Assembly: GCF_963576545.1 (NCBI RefSeq)
Contig: NC_083646.1
Span: forward strand, 24,440,027 to 24,504,026
Source of the DNA: Limanda limanda
Lineage: Eukaryota > Chordata > Actinopteri > Pleuronectiformes > Pleuronectidae
Length of the DNA: 64,000 nucleotides
Direction of reading: 5' to 3'
This document shows positions 1 to 11,227 of the stretch, one piece after another (the first letter of the stretch is position 1; each line of letters begins with the position of its first letter). Below the pieces are notes generated by a model. It saw only the letters and a list, made by a program, of their open reading frames with translations. It made no database searches and was not told where the DNA came from. The position numbers and the translations under genes are program-made.

Positions 1-1163
1 GCAAAGTCTTAACTTTATAACTGTCAGCTGGGTATCAGCGAGTGTATCTAGTAGACTGGCAGCTGGTGTTATATTAAAGTGAAGTATAAGCATTTAATTA
101 GCTTGTTGAAATGTAATGTAAAGAAAAAGAAACCTTCACAACTGTGCAGTTTTAACATTTAAATCATCCCTCAAAATGTCAGGTCACTCTCTTGATAACT
201 GTCAATAAAGTCTCATGATGAACACAATCACTGTAAACAGATGAAAGTAAACAAAATGATGAGGCTCTTTCCCTCATGTGAGAAATTGTGTAATCGTAAA
301 ACATTAAACTCATGAGCAAAACATACGGTGATCACTACAGTGCTGACCACAGAATAGAGAATTGGCCTCAAGGACTGTGTTACTCTTCATTCATGCTTTA
401 TAAGACCAGAAGTTCCAGAATATATTACCATAACATCTGGGTTATCAGCTGTTGTGATTATGGTGTCTTGATGATCCATATTTAAATAAGAGTTGAACAA
501 GTGGACATTGAATCTAATTGTATACATAAAACCTATGACTACCAAAGATGTACACCACAATCATTTCAATAAACAATGTATATATATGAGTATTACTTTG
601 TGATATTTACAAATCACAGTAACATGAATGAAGTCTAGTTATTTCTAGATTATATGAAGATGTTGCATACTGGCAATTTGACAGGTTTTGATTTAATATG
701 CTTTCACAAAATTACTGCATTGAGTAGTAAGTATTTTCGTAACATATTAGACAGTAAATCAAATAACATCATCACCCTGTATATAACGGATCACTCTGTT
801 CGTACACATTCACACATACATCATTCCCAGATCAAATCCTGTCAAACCGCACTGGTTTTGTGAGACGTCTGCTTCATCTGCTGGGGGCTGCAGCCGCTGC
901 TACTGTCGGGTGACGCAACATCTCAAGTGCGACAGTTAACAGGGATTGTAAATTAATGAAATATTAATAATTAGTTTAACCAACTGGTATTTATAGTGCC
1001 GAATCCCCAGTCAATGTCCCTAGACATTTTTCAGACTAGTTTGTTAAGTGTTTGTTCATCCTCACACGACCAGTCTCAAAGCATAATGCATGTTTACTTG
1101 CCTTTGATTTAAAGCATTTGCTTGGATTGTACAACACATGTTACCCCCGCTGTGGTGAAAGCT

Positions 1164-1164
<1 letters not shown>
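1..1164. other. Unassigned AT-rich sequence
   Basis: No gene or recognised repeat is visible. The sequence is AT-rich with scattered stops in all frames; the longest open frame is 69 codons and has no recognisable domain. It ends at a long GT array. Confidence 0.5.

Positions 1165-1245
<81 letters not shown>
1165..1245. repeat. (GT)n microsatellite, 81 bp
   Basis: An uninterrupted GT dinucleotide array of about 40 units. Apparent open frames across it on both strands translate only to Cys-Val or Thr-His runs and are artefacts. Confidence 0.97.
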
Positions 1246-1246
<1 letters not shown>

Positions 1247-1384
1247 TTGTGCGCTCCCCATATCTGCAGTAGTGGAAACAGAGAGGGCTGTACAGATCCA
1301 GATACACAGTCAGATACACAGGGGGATAGCTGTGAGTGAGTACTGTTGGTTTGTTTGACAGGGACCTCTTACCCCTGTCTCTCA

Positions 1385-1690
1385 CACCTCAGATAGAGAG
1401 AGACAAATACATGAGGATGGCAGATAGAGGCAGATAGCAGACGAAGAGAAGGGGGAGAGCAAAGCGAGTAGAGAGAGAAAAAACATAAAGATAGACCACG
1501 AGGTGTTGAAGACGGGCCTGGGGAATAGGAGGCGTAGCATAAAGGAGCGAGAGCAAAGCACCAAAGGAGGGGTGACAATAAAAGGGTTGGGGAGAGAAGG
1601 AGAGAATTAAGGGAGGAGAGGGGTTAGAGAGAAAGGGAGGGGAAAGCGAGAGATAAGGAGGGAGAGAAAGCTTGGCACTGCACCGGGTAG
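1385..1690. repeat. Purine-rich (GA/GGA) low-complexity tract
   Basis: About 300 bp in which the + strand is mostly A and G (gagaga, gggagg, aaagagg). It is followed at about 1771-1840 by a C/T-rich stretch, so the two together form an imperfect purine/pyrimidine mirror. The three overlapping Ser/Pro/Leu-rich reverse frames here are products of this bias. Confidence 0.8.
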
Positions 1691-2003
1691 TGGAGGGTTT
1701 ATTATTCTCTGTAGCACTCAATCAAACGCCGGCCCTCTGAACAGAGAGCAATGCTGGCGAATCATCCTGGGGGCTTTCTCTCTCTCTTTCTCCCTCCATC
1801 CCTCCCCTCCTCGCCCTCCCCCACGCTCTCTCTGTCTTTTTTTCCTGCGGTGTATGAGTGCTATCCATCTGTCAGCTGTCAGTGCCAGTGAGAGATATAC
1901 AGAGCTGTCACTTCGCGTCAGCTCGGGTTTGGGAGGCCCTTTTTTGCAGCTGCCGCTCTACACACACTTTCCCCTATGGCAGCACAGGAGCGCTGCTATT
2001 AAA

Positions 2004-2012
2004 GCACAAACA

Positions 2013-2062
<50 letters not shown>
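2004..2062. repeat. (CA)n microsatellite
   Basis: CA array with two CAAA-type interruptions at its left edge, then about 24 uninterrupted units. Confidence 0.96.
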
Positions 2063-2066
<4 letters not shown>

Positions 2067-4252
2067 CTGACATTAGACAGACGTATCTGCTGAAACTGGC
2101 CTTTCATTAAAATCTTGATATGATGCACTCAGTGCCATTAGTGTTGGATAGATAGTGATTGATATGGTTATTACTATGTTTCTTTTTTGATGGCCTGTGG
2201 TTTATATACTGTTTTAAGGCTCATCCACCTTGACAAGAATAAAGTTAATATTATTATTTTTTCCCCTGTAAAAAAGGTGCACAGTGAATATAAATAAATC
2301 AAAACCTCTCCAAGCTATGGCCGACATGAAACATGTGCACTCTGCTCTGTTTGCCTTTCTCAGCAGTATGTTGAGTTGTTGACTGGACAAGGACAGTAAT
2401 CAAAAAGAACAAACAAAAAAGGGGCCTTTCACAAAGGCCATTTTCCCCGAGCCCTAACCCATCGCGGGTCAAAGGTCAAGGAGTCCCCTTGATCATGATA
2501 GGTTTCATATTGATCTTTGTGGGCCCATAAAAGTGATCCACAGCCATCTTGACTCAACATATCAAATAAAGCTAACGCACAGACACACACACACGTCCTG
2601 TATAATATGTGATTGAATACTTGTTTATTTTTTATTTTATAAGAAAATAAAATGCACAGAATCGATGAGACGTGATTTTCAGAAAACTGAACAAGAATCC
2701 TCCTCACGTATCATAGATGAACATCCAGTCGACCAACCCAGATATAGCAACCTCCTCTACATTAGTAATTAGTACATAGACAAGACAGTGATGGACCACA
2801 GTGGTTTTATTTTATATAAGTTTTGTCAGAATTCTTACAATATTTCAGTAGTTGCTGCATGCATATTTGTATATATTTTGTCCCTGCAAATTCTAAACCC
2901 TTGTAATGACCTTGCTGATTAAGGTTCATGGGAGCTGGTTTTGCGAACAAAGTGTTTGTCAAAGAGGAGACCAATTTGTCTATGAGTATGAATATAAACT
3001 CCAGAAAAAGATAATTTTTTCCCCGAGAGACCAGTGCAGGAAATGTTGGGTGGGAGATTGCAGTTGAGTCACAGGCGCTTGTGGATCAGGACTTCTGCTC
3101 TCATTTGGTGGTTTGAATCACAAAGTATCAATATTATCGTGATGAAAATAACCGCCTTAAACAAGACAGGTCACAGTCTGCAGTTAAACTGTACCTGTGT
3201 GTTTTTTGTGAAATACTGACACAAAGCTGTTGAGATTTATAAATATGCAATTGTCATGATGGATGGTGGGGAGGTAAAAACAGGAGGATTGCAGTGTTGA
3301 ACTGAAAGGAGGTGAAAGGGATGGAGGTATAGGTGGTGTTGGGATGGATATACGGGCACATGTTTCTGTGCGTGTGTTTGTGTGTGTGGGTATGTGTGTC
3401 TGTATAGGATGTTGGTGGGGGGCAATTACACAAATTAATTGCAGGCCTCTGGTGACACCACTCAGGAAGAAGACGTGAAGGGTTCGTATGTGTGTTCTAT
3501 GACAACAAGAGAAAAGGGGACGTGCGGAGCTTCCTTCCATTTGTATATGTTGACAAGATTGCCGGGTTTTTGTGCCTATTGTGCCACTCCTGCCATTCCA
3601 GCGCCAATTGTGTTGGGTTTTGGGGGCTCGTTATTAGAGGGTGACAGTTTCTGGGCGGAAACAAACACGACTCTGACGATTAACACCGTGTCACCATGTC
3701 AGCTCATACTGTAATCCTGATTTTCTGTCTATCGCACATGTGTGCCGAGAATGGAGAGGGGAGGGGGTGGTGGGTGTGCTCAGAGGAAGGGACAGTGAGA
3801 ATATCATAGGAATAGAGAGGGTGAGAAGAGAAAGAGCTACCGCTGATATCCCAGGAGAGACAGATAAAGCCGTGTCGTTCATCCAGGACATTGTGTACGT
3901 GGCGGCGTAGCGTAATGCAATGTTAACATTCCTCCCGATCCCGCACTCTCCACGGGGAAGAGCAAGGCCTGCTGGGGGATCTGTTTAGTTGATCAGACGT
4001 GCCAGTGCTCTCGCCAGGCAGGGGAATAGAAAAAAGTGTAGGATACAATAGGAGATCAGGGCGTGACATACTAGGATGAGATAAAGGATACTGCTGAGCA
4101 GAATAGCATTGTAAGGCTAAGCATGAATAACATAGCAGGCAGAGGACAAGATAGTGTAGTATTGTATGCACTTCGCTAAGGGTTAGAGTAGGACTCTGGT
4201 GGAGTATTATGGGTTATAACCTTGGGTAGACCAAAATAGAATATCAAGACTG
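2063..4252. other. Unassigned sequence
   Basis: No coding frame of normal composition and no full repeat recognised. It holds short imperfect CA/GT stretches near 2581-2596 and 3362-3400. A frame at 3439-3714 (91 codons) shows no known domain and is probably chance. Confidence 0.45.
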
Positions 4253-4365
4253 CAGTAGTGGAAGTATAATCCTTTACTTGGGTAAAAGTTACAAAGTGGC
4301 AATACAAAAAACTCTTTTACGAGATAAAGTCCTGAGTTCAACTGCAAAAGTATAATAGTCCTACA
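4253..4365. repeat. Fragment of CAGTRGTGGAA-type DNA element
   Basis: It begins CAGTAGTGGAAGTATAATCC and continues with 'cctttacttgggtaaaagt', 'gataaagtcctg' and 'gcaaaagtataat'. The same terminal CAGT..TGGAA motif and the ACTTAAGTA/TTTACTT vocabulary recur at 47216-47317 and 63049-63794, so this is one end of the same dispersed family. The family is common in fish genomes from memory; a hAT-type origin is possible but not shown. Confidence 0.55.
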
Positions 4366-4607
4366 AGTGTGAGACAGTAATTTATAATCCATTAGTAACA
4401 TGTGTCACATGTGTTGTTTTATGGTAGCTGATATAAGCTTAGAGTATAAAACAATGCTACAGTTAGTTTAAGCTTTTCAGAAATTGGCAAAAAGGCTAAA
4501 TGTGTTTTCACAATGATGAATGTGAACTGAGTAAATTAACTGAGCAGTTTCCCTGACAACAGTTAGATATGCACATCAGCAGCATTTTAATGTAGTCACT
4601 GGTCAGA

Positions 4608-4845
4608 TGGTGAATGGTAAATGGATTGCATTTATGTTGTGTTTTTCTGGTCTAGACTGGTCTTAATGTCCACTCACAGCACTTTTACATCACAGTTCAC
4701 AGTCGTTCACATACTTTCATACAGTGCTTTGTCTATAACACACACTGACGACACAGCCATCAGAAACATTGTGCGAAATGAAGACTAGAGGAGCCGGGAA
4801 TCGAAGCACCTGACCTTCCGATAAGAGCGGAGTCAGGGTGAGGCT
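4608..4845 (-). mobile_element. tRNA-derived SINE, reverse strand
   Basis: Read on the - strand it has a B-box-like GTGCTTCGATTCCCGGCTCC, then a body matching the SINE at 39931-40207, and ends in a tail resembling repeated TTTACCAT (seen on + as 'tggtgaatggtaaatgg'). The A-box side is degenerate. This is a nonautonomous retroelement transcribed by RNA polymerase III when intact and mobilised by a partner LINE; this copy is decayed. Confidence 0.7.
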
Positions 4846-4971
4846 CAATTCAGTTTCTGTGTACATCCTGGTTTCAACCTATGAATAAGAATATTACTTT
4901 ACAAGTTGATCGTATATTTCTTACGCACACATAGTTTGATCAACTGAGCAACATATAAAAAGATATGGTTA

Positions 4972-5062
4972 TTCATCCAGTTGAGGGTCTTCGGGGGGCT
5001 GGAGCCAATCCCACAAGACATGCACCTTGGACAGATCACCAGCGAATCGCAGGAATTTCCTT
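4972..5062. repeat. Fragment of dispersed teleost repeat
   Basis: The text 'gagggtcttcggggggctgg', 'agccaatccca' and 'tggacagatcaccagcgaat' matches from memory a widespread fish repeat containing GGGTCGCGGGGG..TGGAGCC and a GGTCGCCAGTCAATC-like segment. Only about 90 bp can be followed. The class is not known to me. Confidence 0.45.
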
Positions 5063-6446
5063 TAAAGTGTATGTGGAAATGGAAGTATTCAAAATTCAAG
5101 TACTGATCCCAAATACACAGAAAATCTATAATCGTGCTGATTATTTTGAAACTGTACTTCATATGAACCGATATGACTGCTGGGTTTGCATCATCACACA
5201 CTATCAGACACCAGGTATTTTTTTGATACTGGGATATACCATAAACTTGACAGGAACGATCGGGGAGAGGATAGAATATGACATACAGTAGTACACAAGA
5301 AAAACTGTTCAGTAGTGTGATACTTTTTCATTGTTTCGTCCTCGGGCTATGATTGGTGTGACAAAGATACGGAGACAATGCGCTGTGATAGGATGAGGCT
5401 GGAAGGGAGGTAAGAGGTTATTATTGCATTGGACACAGTAGCTTTGCAAAGGAAGGTGAAGCTCGGCCAGCTTGTCTTCGGGCATGTTTCTATCAGATTG
5501 TAACTCAGCAGCACTCCGACTGCAACTCCAACGCCTCTGCGGGCAGATTGGCTACACCTTCACACTCTCAATCAGCTTTTCTATCATAGAGGTGTCACAT
5601 TAACATACATGCATGCACACATGCCATACAAAATAGATGGCAACTTGCAGATGGGCATGTTTGTGTGCAAGTAAACACATAGACACTCTCACACGCACAC
5701 ACACACGCATACACAGGCGCTCTCTACCCCCTCCTCCAGCACCTCTCAAACCCATTATTGGCAGCAGTTCAGTGACGGCTGTGTGACTGCCAGTACTGCG
5801 GATCTGCTCCTGGAGCGAGCTCTCCCCATCAGCGCTGGCTTGATTACCCTGATGTATGCACACCCAGACACTTGACAATCTCTCAGCATTTACATATGCA
5901 GCCTCAGCACTCCACACTACTTCTGATCTGAGGTGTGTGTGTGTGCGCGAGATTTACTGTGGGTCTGTGTTTGTGTGCGAGCGTTCATAAAGCAAGTGGG
6001 AGAAGATGAGGAGAAAGGAGGAGAGAGAAATGGCAGCTCTCGCTCGCTAAACGTAAAACAAACAAACTTTAATCCATTGCTGAGCCCCTGCTCTTCAAAG
6101 CGGAGACGGAAGTACGGAAAGAGAGAGAGGGAGCCGCCTCACCTGAGGGTGTGCAACACTGTAAACACACAAACAGAGCGTTTACCAGCCCGGCCCGTTA
6201 TTCACTCTCATGTCAAACACATAGCACTCAGAACTAACTAACACACGCGATTGGGGATAGAGCCGTGTCAGAGCCCGCACAAAAGCCTGCACTTGACTGA
6301 TGTTTTTCTTTCTTTTCATACGAAAAATCATCATACAAACAACTCCCCTCACCCCCAAACCTGATTCAAAAGGGCCTGCCTCTTGTTCTTTCTTTCTTTC
6401 CATCTCTGTCAACGTGAGGGAAGTGTCGATGAGAGGCAGAAGCGGA
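5063..6446. other. Unassigned sequence
   Basis: No gene recognised. It contains short imperfect CA runs (5690-5716) and GT runs (5935-5980). Open frames at 5600-5917 (-) and 5933-6241 (+) lie over this biased sequence and lack domains. Confidence 0.45.
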
Positions 6447-6483
6447 GAGAGAGAGACGAGGAGAGAGAGAGAGAGAGAGAGGA
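6447..6483. repeat. (GA)n microsatellite
   Basis: Imperfect GA array of about 37 bp, broken once by ACGAGG. Confidence 0.85.
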
Positions 6484-7365
6484 GGTCTGGGGAGTTGCAC
6501 TGTGTCGATCCTTTTTGGCTGGCGCTTCACAGGAAAACCGGGCTCGGCTGATCATCATTAAAACGCACACGACTTGACATGTTTATTTAATGGCTGCTCC
6601 CGGCAAAGACGGCAAGCTGCTGCTATCTCTCACCGTCACATGTTGATCTACCACTGTGCCATGTGTGTCTGCAGGAGTGTGTGTGTGTGTTTGAGAGAGA
6701 GACGGAGACTGAGCGTGTGTGTTGACATTAATCTTAGCGTATGTGCCTTTAACTTCCTGCAGTCTGTACATAAAGATTTCTGCATTCATGTATGCGCGAG
6801 GGAACTCTGTTTCTCTGCTCTGTGCAAATAAAGTCAGGTCAGGCTGCTTTGTGTTGGGATAATGTGGATTTAAAGTGGATTTAAGTGATTGTTTCTCACA
6901 CCACTGTGATATTTACACTAGATTTTACTGGGACTGAACATCCAATACAGATTTCCAGCCTCCCCAAAATGTCTAATCTAAACAGTCCATTCCTTTTAGT
7001 TAACATGCCAAAGCAGCGCCACCCTGCTGCTCTCTTGATTTCTGCAGTTACTGACAGCCTCCATAAATACCATTGATAGCTTCAGATCACAATGGCCACA
7101 AATCCAAGCACGGCGCACAATGCTTGAGTGGAGAGCACTGCAATCAGAGTTGTTTCTTTATGTTCTGCTGTTAATGCAGTTGTAGGGTCAAGGGACTGAA
7201 TGAATTTGCAAATTTACTGTGATTTAAGTCAGTGAAATGTTCAAGGGTAGTTGCAACTTCTTGATGATAATGCATTCCAAGTAGGGTACAATTCAAACAG
7301 ATCAAACTACGTAGCCTTTTTACATGATATGCAGTTATCACAAAATTCCATCTTTGGTTACTAAC
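6484..7365. other. Unassigned sequence
   Basis: No coding or RNA gene and no recognised repeat apart from short GT stretches near 6678-6720. Confidence 0.45.
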
Positions 7366-7466
7366 TCTGCCAATGAGGTCATGTTTTCATTTTGTTTGTC
7401 AGTCTGGTTGTTATTCATGCAAAAAACTACAGGATGGATTGCACAGATCTTGGTGGAAGGATGCGG
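7366..7466 (+). repeat. Fragment of CTCCRCCAAGG-type dispersed element
   Basis: 'ctctgccaatgaggtcatg', 'aaaactacaggatgga' and 'cttggtggaaggatg' match in order the left end of the element at 21237 (ctccaccaaggaggttgtg, aaaactactggactga) and the reverse copy at 44876-45110. Only the left end remains. Confidence 0.6.
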
Positions 7467-7822
7467 TGTGTGTCACGGAAGAACCTGCAGCATTTCTCAC
7501 GTAATTAATTGAATCCACGGCGGTAGCGAGATGCACGCACACAAACGTTGTTGTCACGCAGATTGTGAGTGACAGGAACACAGACTAAAGACAAGTTCCA
7601 ATGTGAGAGACAGGACTGCCTTGATGCCACTTGCTGGTAGGCCCACAGCTGCAGCTGAGACTAAGAGGTATGACTGTCTGTGAGGACAGTAACAACTTTA
7701 TGGATGATTCCACTTGTGTGCGAGCAAGTGCAATGCAGCAAAACACCAAGTGAGAGAGCTCTTATATTATTATAATCTGCTTTGAGATTAGCCCTGGCAG
7801 AGGTACACTCAAACCTTCTTTC
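7467..7822. other. Unassigned sequence
   Basis: Nothing recognisable. It could include decayed 3' sequence of the adjacent Tc1-like element, but I saw no terminal repeat. Confidence 0.4.
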
Positions 7823-8091
7823 TTATTTTTGGTGTTGATCAAACCAATCTGTGAAACCTTGTGTCATGTGGATGAGGGCATTGTCATCCTGAAAGAGACC
7901 CCTCCCATCACGATAGAAGTGTTTCCCGATAGTATTAAGGTGAACATTCGGAGCACTGATTTGCGACCCCTCACCATCACAGAGCCGCTGGATCCCCGTG
8001 CTGTAGAGGTCAAGCATTCAGGCCTGTACCATTCTCTTCTGTGTACACCACTCAGGCACCTGCCCACTTTGACAGGTTGATTCACTTCCAC
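7823..8091 (-). pseudogene. Tc1-like (Tc1/mariner) transposase remnant, frameshifted
   Basis: The reverse strand encodes two overlapping frames that together look like the catalytic C-terminal part of a Tc1-family transposase, a DDE enzyme that cuts and pastes DNA at TA sites. The first frame has WYRPECLTSTARGSSGSVMV, matching the family's PEC..T..GGSVMVWG region. The second has GLFQDDNALIH, corresponding to the F.QDNAP.H block around the second catalytic Asp, followed by the GFTDWFDQH helix. The usual VMVWG is VMVRG here, and the frame shifts between the blocks. A stop follows DQHQK, so the region with the third acidic residue is missing. The preserved part is far shorter than the roughly 340-residue family length. 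I did not find terminal inverted repeats. It is an inactive relic. Confidence 0.75.
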
Positions 8092-9114
8092 ATCTCTGTA
8101 GACCCGTGCTTATGTTTTTTTACACAACAGAACTGACAAATGTCCATTTATCTTGGTAATGAAAGGTTTCTGCACTGAAACTCCACAACAATGTCCTTCT
8201 CCCTGTAATTGTTGATGGACACTTTCTATTTACTCAGTCAGATAATGTCCTGCATTGACAGTCTTCATCACCTGAGGAAGAGTTGCTCTTTTGTTTACTT
8301 GTCATACTAATCCATAAGAATCATGGACAATCTTCGTATCAAATGTGCACTGTAAAACATACTTTCTACCTAATGTCTTTCTCATGAATGTAAATATTAC
8401 CCTTCCTATTAAAACACAATGACCACTCTCCGTGACTGAAGCTCCTGCCCCCCCAACAATGAATCCTCTTTTTAAAGTCACTTAAATCTTCCACGTTTGC
8501 CATCTTGAGCAGCCTAATGCTTCTATAGCATTGCAAATATATGCCACAGGCTATAAACCCCATCAACCCTAACCCATTTACAGCTGTTCTAAGTGTAACA
8601 AAAGTGAGAGAACAAAATGTTTTGTTGGGCTTCAGTTTGTGGGGTGAAACAGTAAAGAGAAAAGCAGTGAGTGAAGAGGTTTTAGAAGTATAGAACAGAG
8701 CAGATGTGTGTGTGTGTGTGTGACTGAGTGAGAGACTGCAGGGCGGATTAAGGCGACACACTTCCTTTTTTGTTTGTTTGCGTGTGTAAACGCAGTTTTG
8801 ATGAAATATTAATGGCGCCTTCCAAAATGCCTTGTAAAGGATCCTCTGTCTTTGACTTCTCCATCTGTAGCACCTCAGGTAGGCATTTAGTATGCCGCTC
8901 TCTCTGTCAGGAGGGAACCGGCAGCCCTCCATGTGTCGAGCTGTCAGCGCAAATCCACCGGCAGCCCGCCCCCTTCCCCCACCCCCGTGACACACCTTTA
9001 GTCCCGCAGTCTGGGAGCCCGCCGCCCCACCCACCCGCCTCCCTAGTCGCCAGCCAACACTCCTGCAACGAAACTTTTGACAACGCATTTCTTGTCCTAC
9101 TCTCATGCTGACAG
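8092..9114. other. Unassigned sequence, possible decayed Tc1 upstream part
   Basis: The first 200 bp may be the decayed upstream portion of the Tc1-like gene (reverse strand), but I cannot align it. A 246-codon reverse open frame at 8366-9106 crosses it; it has no recognisable domain, runs through a GT array at 8706-8722 and a Pro/Gly-rich GC-rich segment, and is judged spurious. Confidence 0.4.
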
Positions 9115-9400
9115 GCTCGCCTGGAAATAAGGATTAAATAATGGAGGCGTTTGAGTGATTGATACGTCTTGACATTCAGTTCATATTTCCCGTTGTAAAT
9201 CTTCTTTGCCTCTCGCCAAATTAACCGTGACGTGCTTTCTTTCCGAGGTGGATTGAGTTGACAAGGAGCCTGATGGTATTGATTGCACTTCAGAGAGCTG
9301 CTTGATTGGCAGCTGCCAAGGATCTGAGCATCTTATCCCGCCCGTGCACCCAGAGCCCCTACTGAGGAATCAGATACACCGACAGTCCCTCATCTCCCTC
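9115..9400. promoter_or_regulatory. Candidate conserved noncoding block
   Basis: Repeat-free sequence of balanced composition with several TGATTGAT/GATTAA motifs. At 9306-9319 it holds a perfect 14-bp palindrome TTGGCAGCTGCCAA, combining an E-box CAGCTG with outward TTGGC half-sites of the nuclear factor I type (spacing 4, not the usual 5). Conservation cannot be judged here; the call is inference from texture only. Confidence 0.25.
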
Positions 9401-11173
9401 CGCTCCTGCTAACGCTGCCTGACAGAGGACGGGTAAATGATAGCGCCTGTCGACAAACACGAGTCTTGCTTGTGGTTTGGCGAAGACGGCCTCACGTTGG
9501 GAGAAGGAATTGGATTCAGACGGCAAAGACTCCAGCAGTCATTGGCTTCCTGCGACTTGTGATGGTGGTGGTTGCTTTGAACCGACGGGCAATCAGTCAG
9601 CCCGGTGTAATTACAAAGGTGAAGCATCCTACAGTGCCTTCATGAGTGGTCAGCCAGACCCCCACCGGGCCTTCCCATCACAGGCACTGGCTAATTATAG
9701 TTCCTACAATACATGTTGGTGGGGTGGGATTCCTTGGGCATGCCGCGCTTCATAATAGGCTTCATTCATAATGTAGAGATACACATTTGAATCTTGTGAC
9801 TTGAAGCTGAGGGGCAGGAGGTTAAGAAAGAGCACGGCGTGATACAGAAAGCGTGAAGTTTCTGTATCTTTTTTGTTTGCGCGTATGAACTCTTGCACTG
9901 TTTTATGCGACGGTAGAAGTCTTCCCCTGCCCCCAAGCCCCACACAGAGACAGCATCAAAAAAATATATATACAAAGAGAAGAGAAAAAAAATGGCGACT
10001 GTTGCCTGAGGAAGTATGGCTGTCATAAAAAAAAGCTGGATTGGGATTTGTTGGTGTCACTCAATAAATCAGTGGGAGTTTAATTACCAGCCTGGTGTGG
10101 AGGAGCCGTGACAAGCAAAATGCGTCTGTGTGCATGTGCATGTGTGCCACTGTGCATGTGTGTGTTTGCAGGTTGAGAGCGGAGAAGCCGTGACAGGCAC
10201 TAGCTCTGTGAGTTAGCATTCCTCCTGGGCCAGACCCTACCAACAGCCTGACAGGGCAGAGCCACAAACTCACAAACGTACAGGAGCGTACCATCTTATT
10301 AGAAGGGGTGGGATAGGTATCGAGGACGAGCGGAACTGCTTCACACAGTTGCAGCTCGGTCTCTCTCTCTCTCTCTCACACTAATCCCCCCCCCCCCGCC
10401 ACCGCTCCACACAACCCACCTCCGCCTCCTCCTTCTATGAACTCTGCCGGGCAGGAACTTTGGAGGCTAATCTCTGCCTCATAGTCCAGCTCTCACCGAC
10501 TCTGACCCCCAGTCCTATAATCCTGTAACCAGAGAGAGGAGCGAGAGAAGCAGGGAGAAAGAGGGGAAAACAAAACAGAGAGGGAGAGAGAAAGAGAGAG
10601 ACAGCAGGGGGTGAAGCATGAGAGTGGAGACATGAAGCAGACAGAGATGTAATGTAACATAAATACACGATACAGAAACAGAACATTTCAATCTTGTGAA
10701 ATACGTAGAAGAACACACATGTTTCTATGCCAACTCTGGCGTTTGAATTGTTCAGTCGCCGCTGGGTTGTTATGGATGATATTAATGGCTGACTTACGAT
10801 TTCATTATTAATCATTTTATCGTGGTTTCAGTGTGTAAACATGCCCGTCAGTGTGGGGGAAAGATGACATTTTGCTTTAGCAACATTGTGTGTAGTTTCC
10901 AATAAAGCATTGAGTTGAACAGGAGGTTAGCACCCATTCAGAAAAAAGAAGAAGGCAGAATGAAATAATCAGGAGAAAGAAGCAGGTAGAATAAAAAGGG
11001 CAGCAGAGAAAACACAGGTTCGGACAGCTGAGCTAAAGGTAATGTTTTTTCCTCACCAATTCCCTTTGAGGAAACATCCAACAATTTGAAGGTTCAATGG
11101 GCAATATTACAGTTCTGCTGAAGATGAGTTAAAAATACAGGGTGAGCTGTGACACTGTCTGCGTTGAGTGAAA
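9401..11173. other. Unassigned sequence
   Basis: No gene or recognised transposon. Low-complexity pieces are a CT run at 10360-10377, a C run near 10387-10397 and a GA-rich tract at 10535-10605. Frames at 9477-9755 and 10435-10815 carry no known domain. Confidence 0.45.
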
Positions 11174-11174
11174 G

Positions 11175-11208
<34 letters not shown>

Positions 11209-11227
11209 ACACTCACACACACACACG
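11174..11227. repeat. (CA)n microsatellite, interrupted
   Basis: CA array with CAGA and CTCA interruptions. Confidence 0.95.

Noticed and set aside
8366..9106. 246-codon reverse open frame, the longest in the window
   Set aside because: No recognisable domain, crosses a GT array (Thr-His run) and a GC-rich Pro/Gly segment with few stops, and no supporting splice or promoter context. Its length is somewhat above chance for uniform DNA but not for biased sequence.
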